This document shows, one piece after another, positions 49,790 through 59,099 of a stretch of DNA of 64,000 nt. The stretch is taken from NCBI GenBank assembly GCA_052180195.1, contig CP197469.1, one strand, 5' to 3'. Both the position numbers and the translations under genes were made by a program. The DNA is from Gottfriedia sp002574545. Its GTDB lineage: Bacteria > Bacillota > Bacilli > Bacillales > Bacillaceae_G. The notes below the pieces were generated by a model. The model saw nothing but the letters and a program-made list of their open reading frames with translations, searched no databases and was not told the DNA's origin. The stretch's first letter is position 1. Every line of letters begins with the position of its first letter.

Positions 49790-52186
49790 ATGAGTGCGCA
49801 AATTGAGATTTCAAAAAATCGGAAGCGCTTTCCAAAGTGGATTAAAGTTACATCAACGATTCTAATTGTTATTGTCTTAATCGTTGCGGGAACCGGCCTG
49901 TACTTAACAAAAAAATCATTACCAAGCATTAAAGGAAATTTAAGGATTAGTGGATTAAGCCATAAAGTAGAAGTAGTAAGGGATGAAAAAGGAGTACCTC
50001 ATATTAGTGCGAAAAATTTGCATGATTTGTATGTTGCGCAAGGCTTTGTAACTGCACAAGATCGATTATTTCAAATGGATTTAAGTAGGAGACAAGCGTC
50101 CGGGCAATTAAGTGAAATAATTGGTGATGCTACAGTAGAGCGCGACTCATATTTTCGAACGCTTGGTTTAAGAAGAGCTGCTGAAGCTTCTTACAGCAAA
50201 TATAATAAAAATGGACAAAATGTATTAAATTGGTATGCAGAAGGAGTAAATGCGTACATAAAATCCGCAATAAAGGAAAATAAACTACCAGTTGAATTTA
50301 AAATTTTACAATATAAACCTTCTAAATGGACGGCAATTGACTCACTAGTAATTGGTAAGTATATGGCTTTTGATTTAGGTGGTCACTGGAATGAACAAGC
50401 ATTTCGTTATTACGCTATGAATAAATTTCCAAAGGATAAGGCTTTAGAGCTATTTCCAGCAAATAATGATCTAGATCCGTATATTATTCCGAGTAATACT
50501 TCAAAAATAGACGTAGAAAAAAGCTTTGCAAGTGCAATTATTCCACCTGTTTGGAATGGAAGTAATAATTGGGTTGTTAGTGGCTCTAAAACCAAGTCCG
50601 GTAAACCATTATTAGCAGATGATCCTCATTTAGGATTAGCGACACCGGCAATTTGGTATGAAACACAATTAAAATCTGGTGATATGAATGTAAGTGGTGT
50701 CATTTTTGCAGGGGTGCCGGGAATCATTGTGGGTCATAATGAACATATTGCCTGGGGAGTAACAAACGTAGGCCCGGATGTGCAAGATTTATATATTGAA
50801 AAGCGAAATCCAAATAAGCCTGACGAATTTTTATATGATGGTAAATGGGAAAAGGCACAGGTTATAAATGAAACGATCAAAATTAAAGGTAAAAAGAATA
50901 AGGTTTTACCTGTTATGATAACGAGACATGGTCCGGTTATTTCGGAATTTGCAAGTGATGCCGGTAAAGATACTGTATTCTCTTTACAATGGACAGCACT
51001 ACAACCGACAACGGAGCTAGAAGCCGTTCTAAAATTTGACGTTGCAAAAGATTGGAATTCGTTTAAAGAAGGATTGGCTTTATTTGAAGCTCCTGCGCAA
51101 AATTTCGTATTTGCATCGGATGATGGAACAATTGCTTACCGAGCGAATGGAAAAATTCCAATCCGTAAAAAAGGTGATGGTCTAATACCAGTACCAGGTT
51201 GGACGAGTGAATACGGTTGGAAAGGATTTATTCCATACGATGAACTACCAACGAGCGTTAATCCAAAGGAAGGATTCATTTCATCTGCAAATAATAAAGT
51301 AGTTGATGAAACATATCCATACCACATTTCAAACTCATGGGCACAACCTTACCGTCAATTACGCATTCAGGAAGTATTAAAAACGAATGATAAATTGACT
51401 GTTAAAGATATGCAAAAGCTACAAATGGACGAAATGAACTTACAGGCGAAGGAGCATGCACCGAAGTTTATAAAGTCAATAAAACAAAATAAAAACCAAT
51501 TATCAACTGTTGAAAAAACAGCTTTAAAGGAACTTGAAAAATGGAATTTTATAGATGATAAAGATGAAGCTTCTCCTCTTATATTCCAAATGTGGATGGC
51601 TCAAATAAATAAGGCATTATTCATTCAACAAATCTCTAGTGATATGATGGATTTATTTGGAGACCGCAAAGTCGTAGTCGATCAAATGCTACGTGACAGC
51701 TTTAACGGGAAGAAAGTGATCTGGGTAGATGAACAAGGGGGAATTGATAAACTATTATTAAAAACCTTCAAAACAACCATTAAAAAAATTAGCAAAACAG
51801 ACGGTGACAATGCAGCAAAATGGAAATGGGGTGATCACCATAAAGTTGCTTTCGAACACCCATTATCCAGTATTAAAATCTTAAGCTATTTCTTTAATGC
51901 AAGAGATCCAATCCCAGTAGGAGGTAGTTCAACTACAGTTAAAGCAGCAGGATATGATGCCAATGGGATCGTAGACCATGGTGCATCATGGAGAACTGTC
52001 GTAGACTTTGCAGATTTAAGTAAATCAGTAAACGTAGTCGGTCCAGGACAATCTGGAAGCCTCGGAAGCAAATGGTATAGTGACCAAATGGAAGATTGGG
52101 CAAATGGAACATATCATACTACTTCTTTGAAAAGTGTTGAAGGTGTAAAACAAATATTGGAACCTGGAAAAGCAAAGAAGAAGTAG
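49790..52186 (+). CDS. Penicillin acylase family Ntn-hydrolase
   Basis: The 798-residue protein has an N-terminal helix (about 17-40) and the S45 arrangement of two subunits cut from one chain. The autocatalytic Ser is in NGSNNWVVSG (about residue 244-253), and VPHISAKNLHDLYVAQGF starts the alpha chain; LGLATPAIWYETQL follows in the beta chain. Members hydrolyse amides such as penicillin G side chains or N-acyl-homoserine lactones. The substrate cannot be predicted. GGAGGG precedes the ATG. The helix suggests membrane anchoring or secretion. Confidence 0.9.
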   Translation: MSAQIEISKNRKRFPKWIKVTSTILIVIVLIVAGTGLYLTKKSLPSIKGNLRISGLSHKVEVVRDEKGVPHISAKNLHDLYVAQGFVTAQDRLFQMDLSRRQASGQLSEIIGDATVERDSYFRTLGLRRAAEASYSKYNKNGQNVLNWYAEGVNAYIKSAIKENKLPVEFKILQYKPSKWTAIDSLVIGKYMAFDLGGHWNEQAFRYYAMNKFPKDKALELFPANNDLDPYIIPSNTSKIDVEKSFASAIIPPVWNGSNNWVVSGSKTKSGKPLLADDPHLGLATPAIWYETQLKSGDMNVSGVIFAGVPGIIVGHNEHIAWGVTNVGPDVQDLYIEKRNPNKPDEFLYDGKWEKAQVINETIKIKGKKNKVLPVMITRHGPVISEFASDAGKDTVFSLQWTALQPTTELEAVLKFDVAKDWNSFKEGLALFEAPAQNFVFASDDGTIAYRANGKIPIRKKGDGLIPVPGWTSEYGWKGFIPYDELPTSVNPKEGFISSANNKVVDETYPYHISNSWAQPYRQLRIQEVLKTNDKLTVKDMQKLQMDEMNLQAKEHAPKFIKSIKQNKNQLSTVEKTALKELEKWNFIDDKDEASPLIFQMWMAQINKALFIQQISSDMMDLFGDRKVVVDQMLRDSFNGKKVIWVDEQGGIDKLLLKTFKTTIKKISKTDGDNAAKWKWGDHHKVAFEHPLSSIKILSYFFNARDPIPVGGSSTTVKAAGYDANGIVDHGASWRTVVDFADLSKSVNVVGPGQSGSLGSKWYSDQMEDWANGTYHTTSLKSVEGVKQILEPGKAKKK

Positions 52187-52202
52187 AAAAGCAAGAAGCA
52201 TG

Positions 52203-52240
52203 AGACAGACCTATAGAAGAAGGTCTGTTTTCTTTGGTTA
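52203..52240 (+). terminator. Acylase gene terminator
   Basis: ACAGACC and GGTCTGT enclose TATAGAAGAA and are followed by TTTCTTTGG. Confidence 0.8.
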
Positions 52241-52374
52241 GCGGAGTGATTTTTATAGCGGTTTTTAAACACCATTTTTTGCACGCAATCCTAATTTCTT
52301 CCTTTTCGTCATCTCTTATAATAAAATATTTAAATAGATTTTCCTAAACTAATTGAAAAAGGGGGGCTGTGAAA

Positions 52375-53247
52375 ATGGATGGAATGGGTTTAGTTCTCGA
52401 AGGTGGAGGAATGAGAGGGATTTATACTGCCGGTGTTCTTGATTATTTCTTGGAACAAAATATAGAAATTCCTTATGTAATAGGAGTTTCTGCGGGTGCT
52501 TGTATGGGAACTTCTTATCTATCAAAACAACATGGTCGTAATAAGCGAGTAAATACGGAATTTTTACAGCATCCAGAGTATATATCTTTTAAAAATTTAA
52601 TTCGCAATAAGCAACTTTTTGGTATGGACTTATTATTTGATATTATTCCTAATGAGTTAGATCCCTTTGATTTTGAATCTTTTTATAAAGCTGAGCAAAA
52701 GTTTGTAGTTGGTACGACTGATTGTATTACAGGGGAACCTGTTTATTTTGATAAAGATCAAATTGTAGAATCAACAGATATGTTAAATATAATACGGGCA
52801 TCTAGTTCGTTACCATTAATGGCTCCAATCATTCAGTTTAATGATCATTTCTTAATGGATGGTGGCATTGCAGATCCGATTCCAATCGGTAAATCTGAAG
52901 CCGATGGTAATCGTAAAAATATAGTTGTTTTAACGAGAAATGCTGGTTATCGTAAAAAACCTTCAAAAGGAACTTGGTATTTGCAAAAAAAGTATAAAAA
53001 TTATCCTGGACTTGTTCAGGCCGTACTAAAAAGATATGAAGTTTATAATAAACAGTTAGAATATATTGAGGAGCAAGAAAAATTAGGAAATATATTTGTC
53101 ATTCGTCCTATTCAAAAGTTAAAAGTTAGCCGAATCGAACGAAATAAAGCGCGTTTATTAGAGCTTTATAAAGAAGGTTATGAAGATGCTAAGCGACTTC
53201 GTGAGCAAATTTTAGGTTTTATATCGTATGAAAAAACGACCTGTTAA
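52375..53247 (+). CDS. Patatin-like phospholipase (YjjU type)
   Basis: The 290-residue protein has the patatin core: VLEGGGMRGIYTAGVLDY (residues 6-23) with oxyanion loop GGGMRG, the nucleophile Ser in GVSAGACMG (about residues 40-48) and the catalytic Asp in DGGIADPIP (about 161). It belongs to the YjjU-like group. It probably hydrolyses acyl esters of lipids in the cytoplasm. ATG 52375 sits eight bases behind GGGGGG; GTG 52369 is too close to that site. A terminator overlaps the end of the gene. Confidence 0.92.
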   Translation: MDGMGLVLEGGGMRGIYTAGVLDYFLEQNIEIPYVIGVSAGACMGTSYLSKQHGRNKRVNTEFLQHPEYISFKNLIRNKQLFGMDLLFDIIPNELDPFDFESFYKAEQKFVVGTTDCITGEPVYFDKDQIVESTDMLNIIRASSSLPLMAPIIQFNDHFLMDGGIADPIPIGKSEADGNRKNIVVLTRNAGYRKKPSKGTWYLQKKYKNYPGLVQAVLKRYEVYNKQLEYIEEQEKLGNIFVIRPIQKLKVSRIERNKARLLELYKEGYEDAKRLREQILGFISYEKTTC

Positions 53248-53262
53248 ATCAGGTCGTTTAAG
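53236..53262 (+). terminator. Patatin gene terminator
   Basis: ACGACCTG-TTAAAT-CAGGTCGT followed by TTAAG; the stop codon lies inside the stem region. Confidence 0.75.
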
Positions 53263-53295
53263 TGTATAGAAAATTAAACTATTTTTTACTAATTC

Positions 53296-53396
53296 AAAAA
53301 CGTTCGTCATTCTAAGTACGGGGGCTAAACAACTAAGAAAGGGAACGTTTGCATCAGTTTGATCAACCTGTTAAATTCAGGTTGTTTTTTTATGGG
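53296..53396 (+). ncRNA. Candidate small RNA with own terminator
   Basis: AAACGTTC (53298-53305) pairs with GAACGTTT (53343-53350). A clear terminator follows (CAACCTG-TTAAATT-CAGGTTG plus T run, 53366-53392). The patatin gene already ends in a separate terminator and the next gene is on the minus strand, so the second terminator has no coding gene. No promoter was identified. Confidence 0.35.
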
Positions 53397-53412
53397 GGAG
53401 GGAGAAAATAGA

Positions 53413-53661
53413 TTAATCCTTATTATTTTTATTGTTATTATTCATCATGTTTTTCATCATCATTTCAAACATTACCATATCGACACCTAAACATGGATTC
53501 ATACATCCACAGTTACTTTTTCTTCTATGACAACAACATCTGCAATTGCAGTGACAATCATGAATATGACAATCACAACGATCTCGATGGCAATCATCAC
53601 AATCACATTTTCGTCTACAATTACTTGAGTTCATGTTGACTTGATCTTGGTTGTTCCACAT
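53413..53661 (-). CDS. Cys/His-rich mini-protein
   Basis: The 82-residue protein starts MWNNQDQVNMNSSNC and has 15 Cys and 5 His, nearly all between residues 15 and 57, in CxC, CxxC and CCC groups. Examples are CDCDDCHRDRCDCHIHDC and CRCCCHRR. The tail has MMMKNMM and an Asn/Lys run. The pattern suggests metal binding or disulfide cross-linking, as in some spore-coat proteins, but I know no family. ATG 53661 follows AAGGAGGTG; the frame extends to 53757 only through non-coding leader. Confidence 0.75.
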   Translation of the reverse strand: MWNNQDQVNMNSSNCRRKCDCDDCHRDRCDCHIHDCHCNCRCCCHRRKSNCGCMNPCLGVDMVMFEMMMKNMMNNNNKNNKD

Positions 53662-53747
53662 CGTAGAACACCTCCTTGTATAATCTACATAACAAAGTAT
53701 GCATAGATGTCCCATCAAGGAAAGGCTAGTACCTAAATAAAAAATAA

Positions 53748-53786
53748 AAAAGCACATTAATCTTTTTAAGGATTATGTGCTTTAAG
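53748..53786. terminator. Hairpin between purine permease gene and Cys-rich gene
   Basis: AAAGCACATTAATC and GATTATGTGCTTT enclose TTTTTAAG. On the minus strand it terminates the permease gene. Confidence 0.75.
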
Positions 53787-53796
53787 AAAATTATTA

Positions 53797-55098
53797 TTAA
53801 TGTGGGAAGAAAATCAATTGGATTAGGAATAAAACGCCAAATAGATAAATAACTGGTTTAACAGTTTTTGCTTTCCCTTTAACGATTTTTAATAATGGGT
53901 AGGAAATAAACCCAAGTGCAATCCCTGTAGCAATACTTGATGTAAGTGGCATTGTGATAATAACTAGAAATGCAGGGAATGCTTCTTCAAAGTGATCCCA
54001 CTCAATATGACGAACACTACCCATCATTAAACAACCTACTACGATTAAAGATGGAGATGTAATTGCTGCTACACCAGAAAGTGAATTAACAAGTGGGCTA
54101 AAGAATGCTGCAAAAACAAATAGTAATGCAACAACAAGTGCCGTTAAACCTGTTCTACCCCCAGCTGCAACACCTGCAGAAGATTCGATATAAGCTGATG
54201 TAGGAGAAGTACCAAACATAGCTCCAATTGTCGTACCGAATGAATCTGAAAGCATCGCACGACCTGTACGTTTTTCATCTTTCTTATTTAATAAACCAGC
54301 CTGAGAAGCTACACCTAAGAAAGTACCTGTCGTATCAAAAATTGTCACTAATAAGAATGAAAAGACAACCGAATATAGTCCATAATGAATGACATCTGAA
54401 GCTGCTGTTATTGGATTAGCAACAATGATCTGTTCAGGCAATTTTGGGAAAGAAAAAATACTTCCTTTAATATGCAATTTTCCAGCAAAACCAGCAATGA
54501 TTGCTGTTGAGGCCATTCCGAAGAATAGAGCTCCATTTACATTTAATGCAAATAAGATAACCGTAATTGCAATTCCGACTAGAGTAAGAACTACTTCAGG
54601 AGAATGAAGATCACCTAATCCAACTAGATTACTTTTATTCGCAACGATAATACCTGAAAGACGTAAACCTATAAAAGCGATAAATAAACCAATTCCAACA
54701 CTAATGGCATGTTTTAATGTATTTGGAATTGCATCAATTAAATGCGTTCTAAATTTCGTTAAAGATAGAATGATGAATAGGATACCTGTAATAAATACAG
54801 CTGAGAAAGCTAATTGATAGGAAATACCATGTGCCTTTGAAACAACTGAATAGGCAAAGTATGCATTCATTCCCATTCCGGGAGCAATTGCAATTGGGTA
54901 GTTTCCGAACAATGCCATACATAGTGTCCCGACTAAAGTCGCTATGATTGTTGCAGTAAATGCTTGGTCAAATGGAACGCCAGCCCCGGATAATATGATA
55001 GGATTAACAATTATTATGTAAGCCATTGTTAAAAAAGTAGTAAAGCCAGCTATAATTTCTGTTTTTATCGAAGTGTTAGCTTCTTTTAATTTAAACAT
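53797..55098 (-). CDS. NCS2 (AzgA-type) adenine/guanine/hypoxanthine permease
   Basis: This 433-residue permease has 12-14 helices. AzgA-type signatures are TEIIAGFTTFLTMAYIIIVN (near the start), IAPGMGMNAYFAY, TSPTSAYIESSAGVAAGGRT and DTTGTFLGVASQAG. It imports purine bases with protons; PbuG and PbuO are the Bacillus relatives, but I cannot choose between them. No purine riboswitch was found in the 186 bp upstream. The protein appears complete. The start is ATG 55098 behind AAGGAGAAC on the minus strand. Confidence 0.92.
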   Translation of the reverse strand: MFKLKEANTSIKTEIIAGFTTFLTMAYIIIVNPIILSGAGVPFDQAFTATIIATLVGTLCMALFGNYPIAIAPGMGMNAYFAYSVVSKAHGISYQLAFSAVFITGILFIILSLTKFRTHLIDAIPNTLKHAISVGIGLFIAFIGLRLSGIIVANKSNLVGLGDLHSPEVVLTLVGIAITVILFALNVNGALFFGMASTAIIAGFAGKLHIKGSIFSFPKLPEQIIVANPITAASDVIHYGLYSVVFSFLLVTIFDTTGTFLGVASQAGLLNKKDEKRTGRAMLSDSFGTTIGAMFGTSPTSAYIESSAGVAAGGRTGLTALVVALLFVFAAFFSPLVNSLSGVAAITSPSLIVVGCLMMGSVRHIEWDHFEEAFPAFLVIITMPLTSSIATGIALGFISYPLLKIVKGKAKTVKPVIYLFGVLFLIQLIFFPH

Positions 55099-55284
55099 AA
55101 ACGTTCTCCTTGTTAAAAAATACGAATGATTAACTCAACAGTTATTAATAATATTCGTTTTATTGTGAAAGTGCAATAGTTTTTTAGAATTTTACATCTT
55201 TTAACAAATTCACTTCTGTTTAGTATTCCTTAAAGTATAGTTTGGGTATGCTAAATCTGAATTATTTATAAGGAGGATGTAGAA

Positions 55285-56154
55285 ATGAATAATCAGAAAC
55301 AGTTTCCGACTAAATTTATTCCGCAACATCAAAATAAGCAACCAGGTATCGAAAAAGAAATGACTCCAATACCGATATCAGATGATCCTAACTACAAACC
55401 AAGTGGTAAATTAAAGGATAAAGTAGCCATTATTACTGGAGGAGATAGTGGGATTGGAAGAGCTGTTTCCATCCTTTTTGCAAAAGAAGGGGCATCAGTT
55501 TTTATTCCGTATTTGGATGAGGATGTTGATGCACAAGATACAAAGAAATATATAAATGATTTCGGTGGAAATTGTGAAATAATGAGATGTGACATTCGAA
55601 CAGAGGAAGTTTGTAAACAAATCGTTCAAAATGCAATTCAAACCTTTGGCAAAATTAATATTTTAGTGAACAATGCTGCTGTTCAATATCCACAAAAGAA
55701 TTTGGAAGACATTACTGAAGAACAATTAAAAAGAACATTTGAAACGAATATTTTTTCAATGTTCTATTTATCAAAAGCTTGCCTTCCACATTTGAAGCAA
55801 GGAGACTCTATTATAAATACTGCGTCAATAACTGCATATAAAGGACATGATCAATTATTGGATTACTCAGCAACGAAAGGAGCGATTGTCACATTTACTC
55901 GTTCGCTTTCTACAAATCTTGCTCAAAAAGGAATTCGTGTTAATGGTGTAGCTCCCGGGCCAATTTGGACACCATTAATCCCAGCAAGTTTTGACGAACA
56001 AGAAGTTGCGAAGTTTGGCAGTACAACTCCAATGAAACGGGCTGGACAACCAGTAGAGCTTGCACCAGCATATCTTTATCTAGCTAGCAATGAAGCTTCC
56101 TATATTACAGGACAAATAATTCATGTTAATGGTGGAGTAATTGTGAACGGATAA
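55285..56154 (+). CDS. SDR-family oxidoreductase (YhdF/YdaD-like)
   Basis: The 289-residue protein has an N-terminal extension of about 40 residues, then the NAD(P) motif IITGGDSGIGRAVSILFAKEG (about residues 49-69), NNAA, the catalytic Ser in NTASITAYKG, and YSATKGAIV with Tyr and Lys. Its length and extension match YhdF/YdaD and other general-stress dehydrogenases. The substrate is unknown. AGGAGGATG precedes the ATG. It is convergent with the DUF1540 gene and shares a terminator with it. Confidence 0.92.
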   Translation: MNNQKQFPTKFIPQHQNKQPGIEKEMTPIPISDDPNYKPSGKLKDKVAIITGGDSGIGRAVSILFAKEGASVFIPYLDEDVDAQDTKKYINDFGGNCEIMRCDIRTEEVCKQIVQNAIQTFGKINILVNNAAVQYPQKNLEDITEEQLKRTFETNIFSMFYLSKACLPHLKQGDSIINTASITAYKGHDQLLDYSATKGAIVTFTRSLSTNLAQKGIRVNGVAPGPIWTPLIPASFDEQEVAKFGSTTPMKRAGQPVELAPAYLYLASNEASYITGQIIHVNGGVIVNG

Positions 56155-56160
56155 ACTAAT

Positions 56161-56204
56161 AAAATGGTGCCATATATCCAAAAATTGAATATGGCACCAT
56201 TTCA
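56161..56204. terminator. Bidirectional terminator SDR / DUF1540 gene
   Basis: AAATGGTGCCATAT and ATATGGCACCATTT form a perfect 14-bp stem. Confidence 0.93.
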
Positions 56205-56417
56205 TTAATACTTAGGTCGAAACGTGTGACAGCAAGTTTCACCACTATGTACAGCAGAAGTAGTTATTTCACCGTCTAAAACGGCATTTTGAATCGTTAA
56301 ATCAAAGTCATTTGAGTATTCATATGCTTCAGTTTGAACAAGAATTGAGTCTGCTTGGCAAAAGTTTCCTTGCCCCCAAAAATTACAATTTGCAACACTA
56401 CATCTAATTTCTGGCAT
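56205..56417 (-). CDS. DUF1540 domain protein
   Basis: The 70-residue protein begins IRCSVANCNFWGQGNFCQAD, with the Cys pattern CSVxNCxxW..GNxCxA of DUF1540, and ends in GETCCHTFRPKY with two more Cys. Five or six Cys suggest metal binding or disulfides. Members are common in spore formers and of unknown role. The ATG at 56417 follows AAGGAGGGCG on the minus strand. Confidence 0.88.
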   Translation of the reverse strand: MPEIRCSVANCNFWGQGNFCQADSILVQTEAYEYSNDFDLTIQNAVLDGEITTSAVHSGETCCHTFRPKY

Positions 56418-56588
56418 GAACTCGCCCTCCTTTTGTTTTATTTTCTACATACTTTTCAATCTCATTCAGATTAAACATGGTACATGATAGAAATTTTTCT
56501 GAGAATATTGTAAACTTTTATCAAGAAAGAAGGAGTTAGGAAGATTTTTATCGAAATATATTCAGATTAAGTATAGGAGGAGAACAAT

Positions 56589-58313
56589 ATGAATTGGAAA
56601 ACAACTTATGAAAAATGGATTCAATCACCGACATTAGATCAAGAACTTAAAGAACAATTAATTAAACTTGAGAATAATCAGCTTATACTTAAGGAAAGTT
56701 TCTATCAAAATTTAGAATTTGGAACTGGTGGTATGCGCGGGGAAATCGGACCTGGAACGAATCGTATGAACATCTATACTATTCGTAAAGCCTCTGCTGG
56801 TTTTGCAAAATATATTGAAAGCTTTGGAGAAGAAGCAAAAAACCGTGGAGTTGCAATTGCTTTCGATTCTCGTCATAAAAGTCCTGAGTTTGCAATGGAA
56901 GCAGCAAAAACACTTGCGACACATGGTATTAAAGCGTATGTATTTAATGAATTACGTCCTACACCAGAATTATCATTTGCAGTACGTGAGTTAAACTGCT
57001 TCGGTGGTATTGTCATTACGGCAAGTCATAATCCACCTGAATATAACGGATTTAAAGTTTATGGTGATGACGGTGGTCAATTACCTCCAGCTGCTGCTGA
57101 TCAAGTAATTGAATACGTTAATTCGTTTGAAAATGAGTTAGAAATTGAAGTATCTTCTGAAAAAGAATTGGTTGAAAAAGGATTAATACATAGATTAGAT
57201 GAAAAAATGGACAAATTATATGTTGAGCAACTAAAAACAGTGGTTGTTAACAACGAATTAGTTCAAAAACATGGTAAGGATTTAAAAATTGTCTTTACAC
57301 CTTTACATGGTACAGCATTAGTACCTGCAACAATGTCATTAAAAGCAGTTGGCTTTGAAAATGTAACAATTGTTGAAGAACAAGCAAAAGCAGATTCGAA
57401 TTTTACAACTGTAAAATCACCGAATCCTGAAGAACACGCAGCGTTTGAATATGCTATTCGTTACGGTAAAGAGATTGATGCAGATGTATTAATTGCAACT
57501 GATCCTGATGCTGACCGTTTAGGAATCGCTACGAAAAATGAAAACGGCGAATATGTAGTCCTAACTGGAAACCAAACAGGAGCATTAATGCTGCATTATT
57601 TATTAAGTCAACAAGATGTACCTAAAAATGCACTATTACTTAAAACAATCGTTACATCAGAATTTGGACAAGTGATCGCATCAAAATTCGGTGTTAAAAC
57701 AATCGATACACTTACTGGATTTAAGTTTATTGGTGAAAAAATTAAAGAATATGAACAAACGAACGAATACTCATTCTTATTTGGATATGAGGAAAGCTAT
57801 GGTTATTTAATTAAACCATTTGTTCGTGATAAAGATGCAATCCAAGCAACAGTACTTGCTGCTGAAATAGCTACTTATTACAAAACAAAAGGTATGACTT
57901 TATATGAAGGACTAAATAGCTTATATGAGCAATATGGCTATTACTTAGAAGGATTAAAATCATTAACATTAAAAGGGATTGAAGGTACAGAAAAAATCCA
58001 ATCGATTTTAACAAATTACCGTCAAAACCCTCCTGTTGATATAAATGGCCTAAAAGTTGTTACGGTTGAGGATTATAAACTTCAAGAGAAAACAACGTTA
58101 GAAACAGGAGAAAAAGAACAAATTCTTCTACCGAAATCAAATGTATTAAAGTATCAACTTGAAGACGGATCATGGGTATGCTTACGTCCATCTGGAACTG
58201 AACCAAAAATCAAGTTTTACTTTGGAATTGTTGGACAATCTCGTCAAGATAGCATCCAAAAATTGGATCGTTTACAACAAGCATTTATGGAAAAAATTGA
58301 AGTATTAGTCTAA
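56589..58313 (+). CDS. pgcA: Phosphoglucomutase (alpha-D-phosphohexomutase)
   Basis: The 574-residue enzyme has GTGGMRGEIGPGTNRMN near the N-terminus, the phospho-Ser loop TASHNPPEYNGFKVYGDDGG (about 143-162), the metal loop DPDADRLGI (about 308-316), the sugar loop GYEESYGYL and the C-terminal phosphate site RPSGTEPKIKFY. It interconverts glucose 6-phosphate and glucose 1-phosphate, feeding UDP-glucose for glycolipids and wall teichoic acid. AGGAGGAG precedes the ATG. Length matches PgcA (YhxB) of Bacillus. Confidence 0.96.
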   Translation: MNWKTTYEKWIQSPTLDQELKEQLIKLENNQLILKESFYQNLEFGTGGMRGEIGPGTNRMNIYTIRKASAGFAKYIESFGEEAKNRGVAIAFDSRHKSPEFAMEAAKTLATHGIKAYVFNELRPTPELSFAVRELNCFGGIVITASHNPPEYNGFKVYGDDGGQLPPAAADQVIEYVNSFENELEIEVSSEKELVEKGLIHRLDEKMDKLYVEQLKTVVVNNELVQKHGKDLKIVFTPLHGTALVPATMSLKAVGFENVTIVEEQAKADSNFTTVKSPNPEEHAAFEYAIRYGKEIDADVLIATDPDADRLGIATKNENGEYVVLTGNQTGALMLHYLLSQQDVPKNALLLKTIVTSEFGQVIASKFGVKTIDTLTGFKFIGEKIKEYEQTNEYSFLFGYEESYGYLIKPFVRDKDAIQATVLAAEIATYYKTKGMTLYEGLNSLYEQYGYYLEGLKSLTLKGIEGTEKIQSILTNYRQNPPVDINGLKVVTVEDYKLQEKTTLETGEKEQILLPKSNVLKYQLEDGSWVCLRPSGTEPKIKFYFGIVGQSRQDSIQKLDRLQQAFMEKIEVLV

Positions 58314-58344
58314 AAAAGAGCGACTATTTAGTCGCTCTTTTCAT
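58314..58344. terminator. Bidirectional terminator pgcA / yhdB
   Basis: AAAAGAGCGACT-ATTT-AGTCGCTCTTTT is perfect. Confidence 0.93.
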
Positions 58345-58353
58345 TTATTTTAG

Positions 58354-58611
58354 TTAAACCTCTAATGATGAAATAAAAGATTGTTCCTCGACGCTTTCTT
58401 CCCTAGTGGCATGCTCAATATGTTGGAACATACCTTTAAGTTTTTCATCGATGATCGCTAAGTCCCTCTCGTATTTAAAGGCATGTAGAAAATGTTCGAT
58501 ACGTTTTGAAAAAAGCTCATCTTTCGTATTTACCATTAACACGAGAAGCTTATCCCATTGACAACAATAAGTGTAATACAATGCTAAATCATAATCGGAT
58601 TGTACTTGCAT
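58354..58611 (-). CDS. yhdB: YhdB-like protein
   Basis: The 85-residue protein starts MQVQSDYDLALYYTYCCQWD, is helical and hydrophilic, and contains KRIEHFLHAFKYERDLAIID. This is similar to YhdB of Bacillus, a protein of unknown role found near spoVR and citA. The ATG at 58611 follows AAGGAGG with ideal spacing; the frame extends to 58638 through leader sequence. It is convergent with pgcA. Confidence 0.75.
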   Translation of the reverse strand: MQVQSDYDLALYYTYCCQWDKLLVLMVNTKDELFSKRIEHFLHAFKYERDLAIIDEKLKGMFQHIEHATREESVEEQSFISSLEV

Positions 58612-59099
58612 TGTGAACCTCCTTTTTAGAGGGTACACATAGTTTATGGCGAAAAAAATTAATTAGCCATGAGAGAATTTAACAAAAGGTTACGGTAGAG
58701 GTTAGGTAAAAAAAGGATGGTTAAGTACAGAAACGATAGGGTAAAAAGAAAGTAAGATTACAGATAAAATTTTTTTCAAGACTTAAGAATAATTTTATAA
58801 GAAACAGGGATAATATGATTAAAATCATAAGAAGCAATACTAGGGAAACTATGTACTCCAAACTGAATTATGATTTTGCTTATTCAAAAATAAAGAAATA
58901 AATAGAATAAAGTTATATCGAACGAGTTGAAAAAATAAAATAAACTAACGTATGAATTTTTTTCATACGTTTATTTGCGTTTAAGATTTCAAAAAAATCC
59001 GAATTGGGCATATGAATATAGTATAGAAGTGAGTATTTTTACATTAATTCAATTTTCAGTTCATAGAATAATATAAGAAGAGGACAGGAGGAGAGTGTG
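58612..59099. other. Intergenic region yhdB / spoVR
   Basis: The 488-bp AT-rich stretch holds the promoters of two divergent genes. A perfect hairpin ACGTATGAA-TTTTT-TTCATACGT (58948-58970) lies in the middle, and a 28-codon frame at 58815-58901 has only a weak GGGAT ribosome site. Neither is supported as a gene. A sigma-E promoter for spoVR is expected but I could not find a convincing one. Confidence 0.5.
58946..58976 (+). terminator. Hairpin in the yhdB-spoVR space
   Basis: AACGTATGAA, loop of T, TTCATACGTT, then TATTTG. It would end a plus-strand transcript that includes the possible 28-codon frame. Confidence 0.5.

Noticed and set aside
55216..55250. Sigma-B promoter before the SDR gene
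   Set aside because: GTTTAG and GGGTAT are present but separated by 20 bp, longer than the usual 12-15 bp.
55099..55284. PurR box or purine riboswitch before the purine permease
   Set aside because: CGAATATTA and TAATCATTCG form an inverted repeat, but the spacing between halves is about twice that of paired PurR boxes, and no purine aptamer core is present.
58815..58901. 28-codon gene before spoVR
   Set aside because: The ribosome binding site is weak and no conserved feature supports it; kept only as part of the intergenic note.
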